Below are positions 35,406-49,205 of a DNA stretch of 64,000 nucleotides, piece after piece. A model generated the notes under the pieces. It ran no database searches. It had not been told where the DNA came from and worked only from the letters and a program-made list of their open reading frames with translations. This DNA comes from Macrobrachium rosenbergii (taxonomy: Eukaryota > Arthropoda > Malacostraca > Decapoda > Palaemonidae): assembly GCF_040412425.1 (NCBI RefSeq), contig NC_089792.1:21182289-21246288 (forward strand), in the 5' to 3' direction. Position 1 is the stretch's first letter. The number at the start of each line of letters is the position of its first letter. The position numbers and the translations under genes were made by a program.

Positions 35406-35963
35406 ATCAAAGGTATCCTTTATATTTGTTCTGGATATTTGTATCGGTCGATATTTTTTTAAACCGTCCTCTTGTAAAGGCCGATATATACTTTTCAGGA
35501 GGAAATCTTGGAAGAGGTAGAGCCCAATGTTTGGTTAATTAGATGAAATAACGACAAATGGAGAACAATCTTGTTTTTAAACTACTACCTTTGATCACTG
35601 TTTTGATATAGTATCAAGGATCGCTGGTTTTTGTAGATGAATCTGCCACTTTTTATGTGCTTAGTCGTGTTGAAAGATGGCGCTGTTGTCGCCCACTCAA
35701 CCCTGTTAACTCATCACTCCTGGTGGTAGACTGCTGACATTATGTCGTTTTTGTTGATGAAACGACGGTAGATTTCTCTAACGAGCCTATCTATGTTGAT
35801 TATTGTTGTCTTTAGGAAAATCAGTCATCCTTAGGCTTTTGTTGATCACCTGTGTTGGTGAATGACAACGGATTCTCTTTATTCACACTCTTGCTAGTAG
35901 ATGTCTTTGTCCATAAAAAAAATAGACTTTTCGTCTCTTTCAAGTGATGCCCTTATCTTTTCA
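35406..35963. other. Unassigned sequence
   Basis: No repeat recognised. An AATAAA on the minus strand near 35882-35887 lies about 75 bases beyond the stop of the frame described next. Confidence 0.5.
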
Positions 35964-36188
35964 TTAGTTGTTATTGGAGCATGGGCTTGATGACGGTAAT
36001 GGATTGCCTGTCTCATCGGCCTCTACTTCAAAATAAGCTCTGTACCAATGCACTGATTGTGATGGCATATTGATCGTAGACTCCGAAGCTTCAGGGATTA
36101 CGGAGGCTGAATGGAGACCCGATGTTTGGACCTTTGAGTGAATCTCTTCGAGTGTCCTTCCCATTGGCCCCATTTCCCCGTCATACAT
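35964..36188 (-). CDS. Hypothetical: candidate terminal exon or chance frame, 74 codons
   Basis: The only minus frame in the window with ordinary protein-like composition and no repeat content: it opens MYDGEMGPMGRTLEEIHSKV, has an aromatic patch SVHWYRAYFEVEADE, and ends in a Ser/Asn-rich tail. A stop lies just upstream in frame. If real, it could be the last exon of a minus-strand gene (a possible but weak acceptor near 36211) with a polyadenylation signal at about 35882-35887. It could as well be a decayed transposon piece or chance. I do not recognise the sequence, and no neighbouring exon was found. Confidence 0.2.
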   Translation of the reverse strand: MYDGEMGPMGRTLEEIHSKVQTSGLHSASVIPEASESTINMPSQSVHWYRAYFEVEADETGNPLPSSSPCSNNN

Positions 36189-37376
36189 GGAAACGAGGGA
36201 TTAATGGACTTAAATGAATATGGAATGTTCATTTAAATTTCAGTCAAATGTACTTGTTCCAGAACTTGCTCAGTGGTGTCCTGGCCTCTGTTTATTCAGA
36301 AAGGACACATTAACACGCATCACCTTTGGCATGAGCCTTACTTCATTAAGTCAGTTTCGTTTGCAATTAAAATCTACAGAATTCATTTTAAAGGTTTTTC
36401 ATACAGAGCTGTTTTGTAAATGCTTTATCTTGTGTTTCACTATTATTGGAATGTTGCCTCTTGCCTGCATGTCAACAGCCTCCCGGGATTAGTAATTTCT
36501 AGTCAAGATTACGTCAGGTGGTTTCAAGCAATGTTGACAGTAATTTAAACCATCACCGGAATATATCCTACTTTGCTATCCTGCATAATTACTATGCTAT
36601 GCAGTAGGGAACTTCCATTAACGCCTTTAGTACTTGTGTCCCAAGAACTAGTGAGTGCTTCTCGTGTTGCAGAGCATCAGAAGTCAAATTCAGCTGAGAT
36701 GCGACGTTGTCTTAATATCCCAGTTTCCGAAGGGTCCTCAGTGCGTAAGAATGGTCTTTTTGGTGTTGTTAATGTCAGTGCTCAAAAATTTCAGAGATGT
36801 TGTATTATTTGTATCTGTTTTAATTTCTCTGTAATAATCGTACAATAACTGAATCAGCTTTGCCATTATACAGTGGAGCAAACATTCCTCTTCCCCAGGC
36901 CTTTGAAACTTATTTTTCTTCTTATTCATACAAACATACACACAATGACTAATCACTCTGCATTACCATCAACACATGGGGACACCTGACATGTAATCCC
37001 ATCCACTGCTGGCGCAATTCACTTGTCTCCTTAAAAACCCTCCTCGCATCTTCAAGAGTAAGTTCTCAACGCCTTCTGAAAATATTCGTCCATATCGATG
37101 CAAGTTTACATTCTCATTTAATCACGTCCCTTCATTTCTGTCTTTCTCTCAGATCGAGAGTGGCTACTCCTGATGGGTCAACCCTTTGGTTCCTCATAAG
37201 TATTTTTTCTTTTTTTGAGGGGGGGAATGAAAGTACTACTCTCGTGACATTTTTCGACCTTAGCTGCAATTGACCACATTCGAACAACCAAAAATTGCCT
37301 AATTCACAGCTGATGCTAACAGAACTAAAATGTACTTTACAGAAATTGGCCTCAATTATATATTTATATGTATATG
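36189..37376. other. Unassigned sequence
   Basis: No gene supported. Plus frames at 36214-36492 and 36573-36848 (92 and 91 residues) are non-repetitive but without a domain. Confidence 0.4.
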
Positions 37377-37378
37377 TA

Positions 37379-37444
<66 letters not shown>

Positions 37445-37447
37445 ATA

Positions 37448-37530
<83 letters not shown>

Positions 37531-37578
37531 ATATGTGCATATATATATATATAATATGTGTGTGTGTGTGTGTGTGTA

Positions 37579-37656
<78 letters not shown>

Positions 37657-37690
37657 GTAAAGTATGTGTGTATATGTATGTATATATCAG
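37377..37690. repeat. Large compound TA/TG microsatellite cluster
   Basis: At least four TA tracts alternate with (GT)n runs. The whole TA-(GT)n-TATGTGCATA module occurs twice (about 37381-37455 and 37456-37543), so the block itself duplicated. TACTGTA is at 37377-37383. All frames of 74-140 residues here are repeat read-through. Confidence 0.95.
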
Positions 37691-38242
<552 letters not shown>

Positions 38243-38828
38243 TTTGCTTATACATTATATTGTAAATTAAACAGATATATATTCTGTAACGAGACCATAG
38301 TGCACAAACGTGCCAATGTCGTGAAGTTCATCCAGTGTATTTTTGGATAAAACCACCAAAGGTCAGAGTATCGCAATTATTCATTATGTACATCATAGCG
38401 ACATTGTCATGCAATTATTGAATATTACGTGACAGTTTACACCTATTCCCCCCTTTGACAATGCAGTGAGGTAAATAGCGGCGTTAAATTACATAGGCTT
38501 ACTCATTTTCGTTGCGAGTTAAATATAAACAGAAAGCAGAATAATCTTATTCTCTTTTCTTAACTTTTTTCCAGTTTGTACAGCTACTATATGTAAATAT
38601 CTTCAGGTCCACAAACTTTTCAAAGTACGAAAAGGTTTTTGCTTGGTTTGATGTATTTGCATATATTGCTGGCAAAAAGTATTTTTAGCGATGATCAAAA
38701 ACATTCTGTGGCATCATACAAAAATGGTCAATATTTCACTAAGAAAGCTTCTGCAGAAGATAAAGAGCTTGTGAGAAAAAAGGAAAGTGAAAATTGTCAA
38801 AATGTATTTCAATTGTCAAAGCATAGTT
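38243..38828. other. Unassigned sequence
   Basis: Nothing recognised outside the start of the foldback that follows. The 84-residue plus frame 38639-38893 overlaps the foldback's left arm. Confidence 0.45.
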
Positions 38829-39332
38829 TGCTATCCATTTCAGGGACCGCTAGTCATCGTTTTTCTCAAAAATCTTTCAAACTAATTATTTGATCGAAAT
38901 GGTACTTTGACTCAGTGTACAAGACACCTTCCGCTAATTTTTGGTAGTATAGTGCCCTGTCAAATGGTGTTAGTTAAGACGTTTGCTCTTGACTTACATG
39001 GTGTTGCCAAGCATCGCCAAACTGTGCATTCGAACGTCCTTTATCCCCATCCCGTCCCTCCCTCCTCCCTTCCCCTCGTCATCCCTCCCACAACCCACAT
39101 TCCTGGCCTCCCCATCTCCCCCCCCCTATCCTGTCTATGGGGAATAGCAGACGTTCGACTTTACTTTAAAGTCAAGAGTAAACGTCTCAACTAACACCAT
39201 TTGACAATGCGCTCTGTTACCAAAAATTAGCGGGAGGTGTGTTGTACACTGTCAAAGTACCATTTCGATCAAATAATTAGTTTGAAAGATACTTGAGAAA
39301 AACGATGACTCGCGGTCCCTGAAATGGATGGT
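38829..39332. mobile_element. Foldback (MITE-like) element, about 500 bp
   Basis: Left arm about 38832-38995 and right arm about 39167-39330 are reverse complements over about 165 bases with scattered mismatches. Landmarks: CCATTTCAGGGACCGC / GCGGTCCCTGAAATGG, TTTGATCGAAATGGTACTTT / AAAGTACCATTTCGATCAAA, CTAATTTTTGGTA / TACCAAAAATTAG, CAAATGGTGTTAGTT / AACTAACACCATTTG. The loop is a C-rich stretch (39040-39125) with a weaker inner pair (TCGAACGTC near 39030 and GACGTTCGA near 39150). No target duplication is clear. The 95-residue frame 38907-39194 spans arm and loop and is not a gene. Confidence 0.9.
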
Positions 39333-39629
39333 AAATGTGTGAAAATAATGTCACGAGAAGCTTATCTACCGAAAGTGTCTGTTCGATTTATATTAAATAG
39401 ATAATCTCTCAACTCTTGCAGATAAAACGTGAAAATTGCACTTTTCCTTTTTAGTTATTTTAAGCGTAAATGTTCTGAAAATTCTCCGGATAGATATCCA
39501 TTTCTAAGATGAATTGCTCGAAGTTTGGAATAAATGGCCTCATTGTCAGGATCAGTGAACGGAAAATCCTAAATCCTACCTTTCTCGGATTTATTTCACA
39601 TGCCCATTTTTACCAGTCGTATATCTAAC

Positions 39630-39635
<6 letters not shown>
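39333..39635. other. Unassigned sequence
   Basis: Nothing recognised. Confidence 0.5.
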
Positions 39636-39851
<216 letters not shown>

Positions 39852-40111
39852 TTGAAGGACATCATTGTTTCATTGAACATTTTTTTGAACTGTGTGCTGC
39901 GTTTTTGTTTGATGTATTTTTTTCACTGGGCGTGTTATGACATGTCTGTGATGAAAGCCTAGTGTTTTTTTTTTTCTAAACCTGCAGTGTAAAAATTAAT
40001 CCTGGAATGAGCTTTGATGTCATAATGATGTCAAAAAACACAAAAGATTCTTGAAAAATGGAGAAAGTCTGACAAGTATAAAACATAGATCAAAAAGGTA
40101 GAGAAATTGTA

Positions 40112-40175
40112 TAGGAACACTGTAGATCTGATGTCTAAGGTCACGGCCATTATTTATATAGGTCCGTAAGAGTTT

Positions 40176-40250
<75 letters not shown>

Positions 40251-40257
40251 GTATATG

Positions 40258-40330
<73 letters not shown>

Positions 40331-40410
40331 ATATCCAAAACCGTATATTATTTTTAATATTGCTGTCCAGTTTGTCATCATTTGATTGGATATAGAAAAA
40401 TGAAATGATG
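40112..40410 (+). repeat. Tandem duplication with internal microsatellites, unit 1
   Basis: Starts AGGAACACTGTAGATCTGAT, with AAGGTCACGGCCATT and TTTATATAGGTCCGTAAGAG, then (CT)n 40179-40244, TG and (TA)n 40264-40327, then ACCTATATCCAAAACCGTAT and TTTGATTGGATAT. Unit 2 follows directly. Confidence 0.88.
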
Positions 40411-40483
40411 TAGGAAGACAGTAGATCTGACATCTTAGGTTATTGCCATTCATTTATATAGGTCTGTAAGAATTTATAATCAG

Positions 40484-40533
<50 letters not shown>

Positions 40534-40605
40534 ACCTATTTGAAAAATCGTATTTTTTTAATGTTTCAGTTTAGTTTTGTCATCAATGGATTGGATATCG
40601 TGGAT
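40411..40605 (+). repeat. Tandem duplication with internal microsatellites, unit 2
   Basis: Starts AGGAAGACAGTAGATCTGAC, with TAGGTTATTGCCATT and TTTATATAGGTCTGTAAGAA, (CT)n 40487-40528, then ATACCTATTTGAAAAATCGT and ATGGATTGGATAT. The TA tract of unit 1 is missing; the CT tract is shared, so CT repeats predate the duplication and TA was gained or lost after. Confidence 0.88.
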
Positions 40606-41700
40606 AAAAACCCTTTGTTTAGCCAGCTATTAATGGATTTATCCATTTACTTGTTTATTTGCATGTCTGTCATTTTTAGTTACTTACTCTTCTTTTTGCC
40701 CTGGACAAACCAGTTTTTTTCTTGGCAAATGCTCCGTAACAAAAAATTTTTGATCGATTTCATTTATAGCAATATTACTGATGTGTCATAGACAAAAATG
40801 TCAGTGTGATCCTTTTGTTTCATAAATCTTTTTCCAGTCCAGAGCCAGGGATACCTACTAAGGAGGAAATATTTTGGTTTTTGGGGGTGGGGGAGTCCAG
40901 CAATGAAGGAAGTGATAGACCTGTCTGCTAATGGATGAAAGGTTGCAAGTCAGGAAAAACAAAAGCGGGCAGAGAATTCAAGAGCTTGGGAGTTGTGGAA
41001 GGACTCTCAGTGAACCCAGGGTTGAAAGCTGAAACTAAAATAGTGCCACTTTTTATGTTATTTTTTGTAAAAAAAATAACACCTCGACTAAATAGAGAAT
41101 TATTTGAATTGGTGAAAATGTATGATAATTGGTCCTCGTTTTATAAATATATATATTGTTGTCTGTACTCATCTTATATGTTATTTATTAGAAATATATG
41201 AATTTAAAATACAAAGATGTTGGTCGGAAAATTTTTCCAACTAGCCTTCAACTTTCTGAAGGTATTTTCACCAAAATTTTTAAAAGAAAAATTCGTTTTT
41301 GCTAGTTCTCCGATCTTGTGTGAAAAAAGGAGTGATATACTCGTATATTAATAACCCAAAAGCGATTTACACTATGTAAAATATTCATTTCTTATTAAGA
41401 AGTTTCAGAATTCTCTTTGTTTTTTTTTGTCAGTGGGTCAGTGGGATATATTTTTTAAAAATATCCTGCATTTCATTGTATAAAATTCAATGGTCTGAAT
41501 GTTTTGTTCTAAATATTATCTTTCTTCTAAAATACACAATTATTCAATGGAAATGCCCCAGTCTCAACACCTCTCTCCATAAACTGGACGCTTTTCTGAC
41601 GAGGCCTTTATGATGTAAATGGTTCTTGAAATATTTATATTGCATTCCGGCACTTCTCCAGGAAGTCTCGAACAAAGGCTCTAAATTCAGCGTGTTTCTG

Positions 41701-41703
<3 letters not shown>
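40606..41703. other. Unassigned sequence
   Basis: No gene recognised; frames of 83-88 residues at 40540-40791 and 40935-41201 have no known domain. Confidence 0.45.
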
Positions 41704-42319
<616 letters not shown>

Positions 42320-44990
42320 TTTCATATAACTGCACAGAATGCTGATCAGCATTCCATCAAACCCTCCTACCCACTGTTCGCGCAGACACATTTATTCATC
42401 CCCTCTTTAAACCACCTAGCTAACACTTTTTTGTCCTTCATTTCCTACACTCTTTCAATAGTTCCCAAATATGCATTCTTTCCATCATTCTTTTCTAGTC
42501 TTAATGAATTTGTCTCTTGATCTCCACATTCCTGACCCTTTCAATTCTTTTCAACCCATATTTACTATGAAAGCAGTGCACATCTACAGACTCCACCTTT
42601 TAAGTTGCATTTACATTCAGTATCTACGCTTTTCACTGATAAAGGAGAGTTGGCTCAACGATCTCTTCATAATTCCAACGGTGACTTCCGTAGATTGACT
42701 TCTAATCTTTAAGACGTCCATGCTATCTTTAATTGCTTTACGTTCCTGGTGTTCCTTTACCCTATAGCCTAATTGTCATACATTTACTCTCAGCTTTCAC
42801 TTCTCACAAACGCATTCACTCTTTGCTGATCTCTGCTCATCCTCTCTTCAGTAAACCTAATCGACCCTGTGTCATCCGCATTATGTGTATTATCCATTCA
42901 CGATGCGATACCTTATCGGACAATTTTGCACTTACTTCTATTGCTCTTTCTCCGGCTTCCAACAGCATCTATCCACAAAAACATTAAACAGCCACAAAGC
43001 CAAAATGCATACTTGTCCCAGCCTCATCTTAAACCAGTTAATCTTCTTCCAAGAAATTCAAACACGCCTTTCATTTTCTTGATAAACTATTGCTGTTTAC
43101 GTATTTTTTGTATCGTACTGCCTCAGCAACCGCCCGCCCCCCCACCTCCCAATTTGCCCTTTACAAACTGATTCCATTATATATATTTATATATATGTTC
43201 TTTATATATATATATATATATATATATTTGTCCCTTTACTTATATAACTTCTATATCTATAACTCGATATGTGTTTCTGTGTTTCATGAGGAACACTTGA
43301 TCCACACAACTTGGGCCTAAATCCAACTGCTCTTTCCCCATCAGTCTTGTGTCATCTAGCTTATTTTCTTATCATCTCATAATCCTACAGTTCCTGCTTT
43401 CTTGGAATACTAAGGAATATTATACCCCTGTGATTTTTAGTCTCCACTATCACCTGCACTTTAAAACGTTTCCTTCATCCAGACATATATAACTGACGCA
43501 CCTTGTCTCAAAATTTCACCACCATTCTATAGCATCTTACCTCGAATCCCTTCAAGTGCTGATGTCTTTATGTTCTTCAATCGCTTAATCGTCTTCCTGA
43601 CATGTTCACCGTTCACTTTTATGATCATTCTCAAATGTACATTAACTTCTTTCCCTGTTCCATCTTTCTCTCTTCTCGCTTCCATGTTCAGTATTTCTAT
43701 AATATAAACACAAAATCGACCGAGGACTGTACATCTTCAGATAGCGTGTTTTTAGTTGCATCTTTTATTTTCAGATGCATTTGCTAATTACCCTTTCTTT
43801 TTGCACATGCATCATTGAAGAACTATTGTGCCGGCTTTGTCTGTCCGTCCGCACTTTTTCTGTCCGCCCTCAGATCTTAGAAACTACTGAGGCTAGATGG
43901 CTGCAAATTGGTATGGTGATCGCCCACCCTCCAATCATCAAACATAACAAATTGCAGCCCTACAGCCACATGAGTTTTTATTTTATTTAAGGTTAAAGTT
44001 AGCCATAATCGTGCGTCTGACAACGATATAGGCCAGGCCACCACCGAGCCGTGGTTAAAGTTTCTTGGGCCGCAGCTCATACAACATTATACCGAGATCA
44101 CCGAAAGATGGATCTATTTTCGGTGGCCTTGATTATACGCTGCACGAAAAACTCGATTGCGCCGAAGAAACGTTGGTGCATTTTTTACCCGTTTTTTACG
44201 TAAACTCTTCTTCCTTTTCACCTTTGTCTTTACCTTCCTATCCATCTTCTTGTTTTCCTGGACAAGTTCTTCCTTTCTGTCTTGTAATTCCATCACAGAT
44301 ATTTTCTGCTTTGCCCGCACCTAACTTCTCATTCGCCTCTCGCGCCACACTTTTCGTTCTGTTCCTACTTCCCATCTCCTGAAGACCACACTTGCTCCCT
44401 GCTACCTCTGTGACCCTGTCCTGTAATTTTACAGACCTCATATTCTCATCAGAATTTCGTGTCTTTAACCCTAGACCATTTTTCAAACAATTTCTGCCTA
44501 TGTTTTCTCCTCAATTCTTTAGCATCAAACTAACTTTTCTCAATTACCTATATAGCTAAATTTTTACCCATGCTTCTCCAACTTAAAATTCCATATTCCA
44601 TAACTTTTTCTTCAATCAGATAATGATCAGATATACTCCAGGCACTCCTCTTCTCACCATTCCATCCGACAACTTATCCTTCCATCCACTCTTTACAAAC
44701 ATTTGACCTAATAAACTCTTTTCTTCACTTTTTTTTCAAGTATATTTATATATTTTTTTAATAGGAAGCCCAGTATTTCCAAAAATCAGGTTCCTTTCTA
44801 AACACAATGTCACAAGACATTTACTGGGGAAAATCAACATCTTCCCACCGCACCATTTCTTTTACTATTTTTCCTTTTATATTTAGAACACATTGCACAA
44901 TCATCCTGTCATGCTTACCAAAATTAGCAAGCCATAATTTCAGACCTTTGCAAATATTAAATCTCTAATACCATTCCTTCCAATCCAATC
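42320..44990 (-). pseudogene. Decayed near-full-length LINE polyprotein (endonuclease, linker, reverse transcriptase)
   Basis: On the minus strand, broken frames follow LINE order. Endonuclease: LIFGNTGLPIKKIYKYT, then SISDHYLIEEKV (44601-44640), the SDHxLV motif of APE-type nucleases. Linker: about 44500-44200. RT: VNGEHVRKTIKRLKN then ALEGIRGKML (43540-43650), like 'EVKKAIKKLKNGKSAGVDEI..EML', and GFRPKLCG (about 43305-43328). The C-terminal region has VEPTLLYQ...ILNVNA (42610-42660) and LKRIERVRNVEIKR (about 42515-42560), matching the 'VPTLLYGSETW...RIDRVRNVEI' stretch. An active enzyme would nick DNA and copy the element at the nick. Stops in every segment. Copy C of the hairpin repeat is inserted at 43812-44195, and the palm YxDD was not found. 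Confidence 0.75.
43812..44195 (+). repeat. Multi-hairpin dispersed repeat, copy C (long subtype), nested in the LINE
   Basis: H1 is degenerate. H2: left arm about 43880-43920, right arm 43933-43979, some mismatches. H3 present: TCACCGAAAGATGGATCTAT then TTTCGGTGG (44099-44130), a stem of about 9 bp with one G-T pair, bounded by direct repeats ATTATAC at about 44088 and 44133. H4: TGCGCCGAAGAAACGTTGGTGCA (partly decayed). It sits between the linker and RT of the minus-strand LINE, so it inserted after, or together with the decay of, that LINE. The 71-, 67- and 105-residue frames here are not genes. Confidence 0.9.
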
Positions 44991-45039
44991 ACATAATAAC
45001 TCATTATTTCAACTTTTTCTCCTACCAGAGTTTATACAT

Positions 45040-46165
<1,126 letters not shown>

Positions 46166-47062
46166 ATAATATATATTATGTATGTATTAGATTCCTCATT
46201 AGTTTCCTTCCTACGTCGTGGTTAATTACCTGGTCACAACCATGAGCGTATCATTTTCCTAAACTACCTAAGCTAAGGGTTTTTTGGGTTTACGCAGTAG
46301 TCCTCAGCTGCTGCTATCTCTGTATGGTCTATAACATTGAATTAAAGAAGTCAAAAGCTGCTTTTTATTTTCTTTGTTTACCGAAAATCAATGAATTGCA
46401 TTATTGCAGTATTGGCTCTCTCTTTTCCCCTTAATCATTTACTCACTGTCACACACACACACACACACACACACGGGGTGTATTTAGATTTTTTCCTTTA
46501 AAATGTAGCCTTTTAAGTACTTGTCACCCTTCACAGAGTCCTGCACATGACATTAACATTTTATTATGAACTTTCACATCTTTTCATTTCATTCTCATTT
46601 ATGTTTCGGTCTATACTGATAAGTTTGCTAATACAGTATTTATTATTTTTGGTCTAGTTTACATAACATTAGTAGTCTGCGCTTTTTTCTTCATAAATAC
46701 AATACAAAATAGAACAAATATTTTATTTTTCATTGTTGCATGAATTAAGTCAGCTTTTTTACTTGTTTATTTTCTGTCTTGATGTATTTCTCCCGCTTTT
46801 TTTGTGGTTGCATATTTTCCACTTTTCATGGTTTTATACAGTTCGTACATTTTACGGAAAAAGAAATCGTTCTTGGCGAAGGACTGGTTTCATCATTAAT
46901 GAGACTGAATATTTTACAAGTTGATTTATTAATAAATAACGAAGTTAGGAATTATGGTGAAATCCACTGAACCACTGACTGAACTTTTTCGTTTATATCT
47001 TTTTGTTATTTAACATTTTCTGCTTTTCTGTAAGCAACATGATTTTCATTACTTGTCAATTC

Positions 47063-47065
<3 letters not shown>
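46166..47065. other. Unassigned sequence with a short (CA)n
   Basis: (CA)n at 46450-46474; nothing else recognised. Confidence 0.5.
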
Positions 47066-47119
<54 letters not shown>

Positions 47120-47326
47120 TTTTTAAGAGGGTGAGAGGAAAAGGTTTTCAGAGTTTTATAACGGAAAGAAATGGTTTTTATTTATAAAGAGAGAGAGAGA
47201 GAGAGAGAGAGATTTTATGAGAGGAAAAGGTTTTCCAGACTTTATAGATAAGAAATTTTTTTGAATCAAATTTTAATTCCAGACATAGAGAGAATTACTT
47301 TGATTCAGAGAGAGAGAGAGAGAGAC
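47066..47326. repeat. Three (GA)n tracts with duplicated flanks
   Basis: GA at 47066-47120, 47187-47212 and 47307-47326. The segment GAGAGATTTT..GAGAGGAAAAGGTTTTC..AG.(C)TTTATA follows both the first (47114 onward) and second (47206 onward) tract, so a GA-plus-flank unit of about 90 bases duplicated. Confidence 0.85.
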
Positions 47327-48749
47327 AGGTAAAGAAGCTCTGTTTTTATAAGCTATAAAAATGGCGAACATAGTCACAGGTGTTAACGTTTGGTACCCAC
47401 ATCATGGGTTTCCTTTTACAAGTTATTTGGGTCATCCAGTCTTTTATTTATTTATTGCCGCAGCCAACAAAGTTTGGAGGATATAAGGTTTGCTCTCGTG
47501 ACAGAGTGTTAATAAAATATCTGGACAGTCTATGTGGACGAAACTAATCCAACCAGTGAATGAACACTTTCATTTGGTTGCCCAGTATTTCAAGTGATGA
47601 CGTTTTGAGGAAAATGTCAATGAAGATTTGATGATTAGCGGTTTTGGAATCATCTTTTTCTATAAGAATGAATAGAGATCATTAATGTCACCCCACACAA
47701 ATGAAACCTGGCAACCAGCACCACAGATGATGTAACCAAGTACACTCATGATGAGAATTTGTATCTACAACTCAGTACCTTGTTCAATGTTGGGAAGCTT
47801 GTTTGTGATAAAATAATTAATCTATTTTTCATCATATTGGACTACTGTTCTGGCCCTTTAGATTTAGCCTTTCATACAGTAGCAGATACTAAGTAACATT
47901 CACTATTACTGTCTTCCAGCATCTTGATATCAAAGCTGTACAATATAAAGGCCTCAACATTTTATCTCAGTCGGGTGAACCTCCCCTCGACCCCTTCCCC
48001 CCTACAGAAATACTCACTGACTCTCAAAGTGTACTGTCCCGTGGGTTCCCCTACAGCTCTCCCAGCTCTCTAGTGATGACCAGATTTTTCTATTATCATT
48101 AGGACATGAGTTTTTAAACATCATATCATGGAACATTTTTAGTTTCAAGCAGACGTGCTTCTCTCAAGATGTTCTGTGCAAACTTTATAAAAATCATTCC
48201 ATTGCAAGAGACCCGTCCTTGGCCACACGAAATTGTCGTCTTTGACTCAGTTCTTGAAGACTCAAGGCCTTTTAAACCTCATCGATTCCATGTACGGATC
48301 ACTTACTAGGTCATCTAGAAGTTTGCTTACTTTCATATGGCACAAATCACTGGATAACACAATGAAAGTGATTACTTACCGGAACGACAGATTTCATGTT
48401 TGTTTTTCCTTGGAGAGCCACACAAACTTTGATCGATAATGCATGGTCTTAGATGACGGGTACATTATTACAACAATAATTCACTTTAAAATAACCATCA
48501 CTCGAAACAGTTTAAAGAACTTACACGATTATGTCAAAATCGCCGTTTTCTCAGTAGCGACGTTCCATGTCCTGCACCTTCTTCAAAAATTGTATTTGCA
48601 TTATTTTGTTGATATGACTATAAATATATACAAAATAGTGCAAGTACAATTTTAGCGTCATGGATGGACCTATGTACCATTACGTATGTTGTTACTGTGT
48701 ATACGAATACCATTTTATAATGCTTCTCTTGGACTTTCTTATTACCGCC

Positions 48750-48753
<4 letters not shown>
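47327..48753. other. Unassigned sequence
   Basis: No gene recognised. An ATTT repeat-like patch lies near 47440; otherwise unique. Confidence 0.45.

Positions 48754-48822
<69 letters not shown>
48754..48822. repeat. (TTA)n microsatellite
   Basis: About 23 TTA units. Confidence 0.97.
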
Positions 48823-48824
<2 letters not shown>

Positions 48825-48912
48825 CAGCAGTGTTTGAGAGTAGCTCGTCAATCTTCTTGTATTCTAAATGAAATTTTATACTGTCTATATTATGTTTGCA
48901 CTTCGTATTTGA

Positions 48913-48916
<4 letters not shown>

Positions 48917-48984
<68 letters not shown>

Positions 48985-49133
48985 GGGCTTTGGACGTTAC
49001 AACAATTTGGACGTTACATCAATATCTTTTGGACTTTGGACGTTACAACAATATCCTTTTTTATTTGTTACTCCTGTTTCACTGCTTATAATTCCTTGTT
49101 TGGACTTTGGACGTCCTTTTTATTTATTACTCC

Positions 49134-49203
<70 letters not shown>
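48917..49203. repeat. Two (TC)n tracts flanking a short tandem repeat
   Basis: TC at 48917-48979 and CT at 49138-49203. Between them, TTGGAC(TTTGGACG)TTACA-type units recur at about 48985, 49005, 49030 and 49100, and TTTATTTGTTACTCCTGTTTC / TTTATTTATTACTCCTGTTTC (about 49060 and 49110) flank the last pair. Confidence 0.9.

Positions 49204-49205
<2 letters not shown>

Noticed and set aside
37377..37690. Regularly spaced repeats that could suggest a CRISPR-like array
   Set aside because: Units are TA and TG dinucleotides with no unique spacers, in a eukaryotic repeat-rich context.
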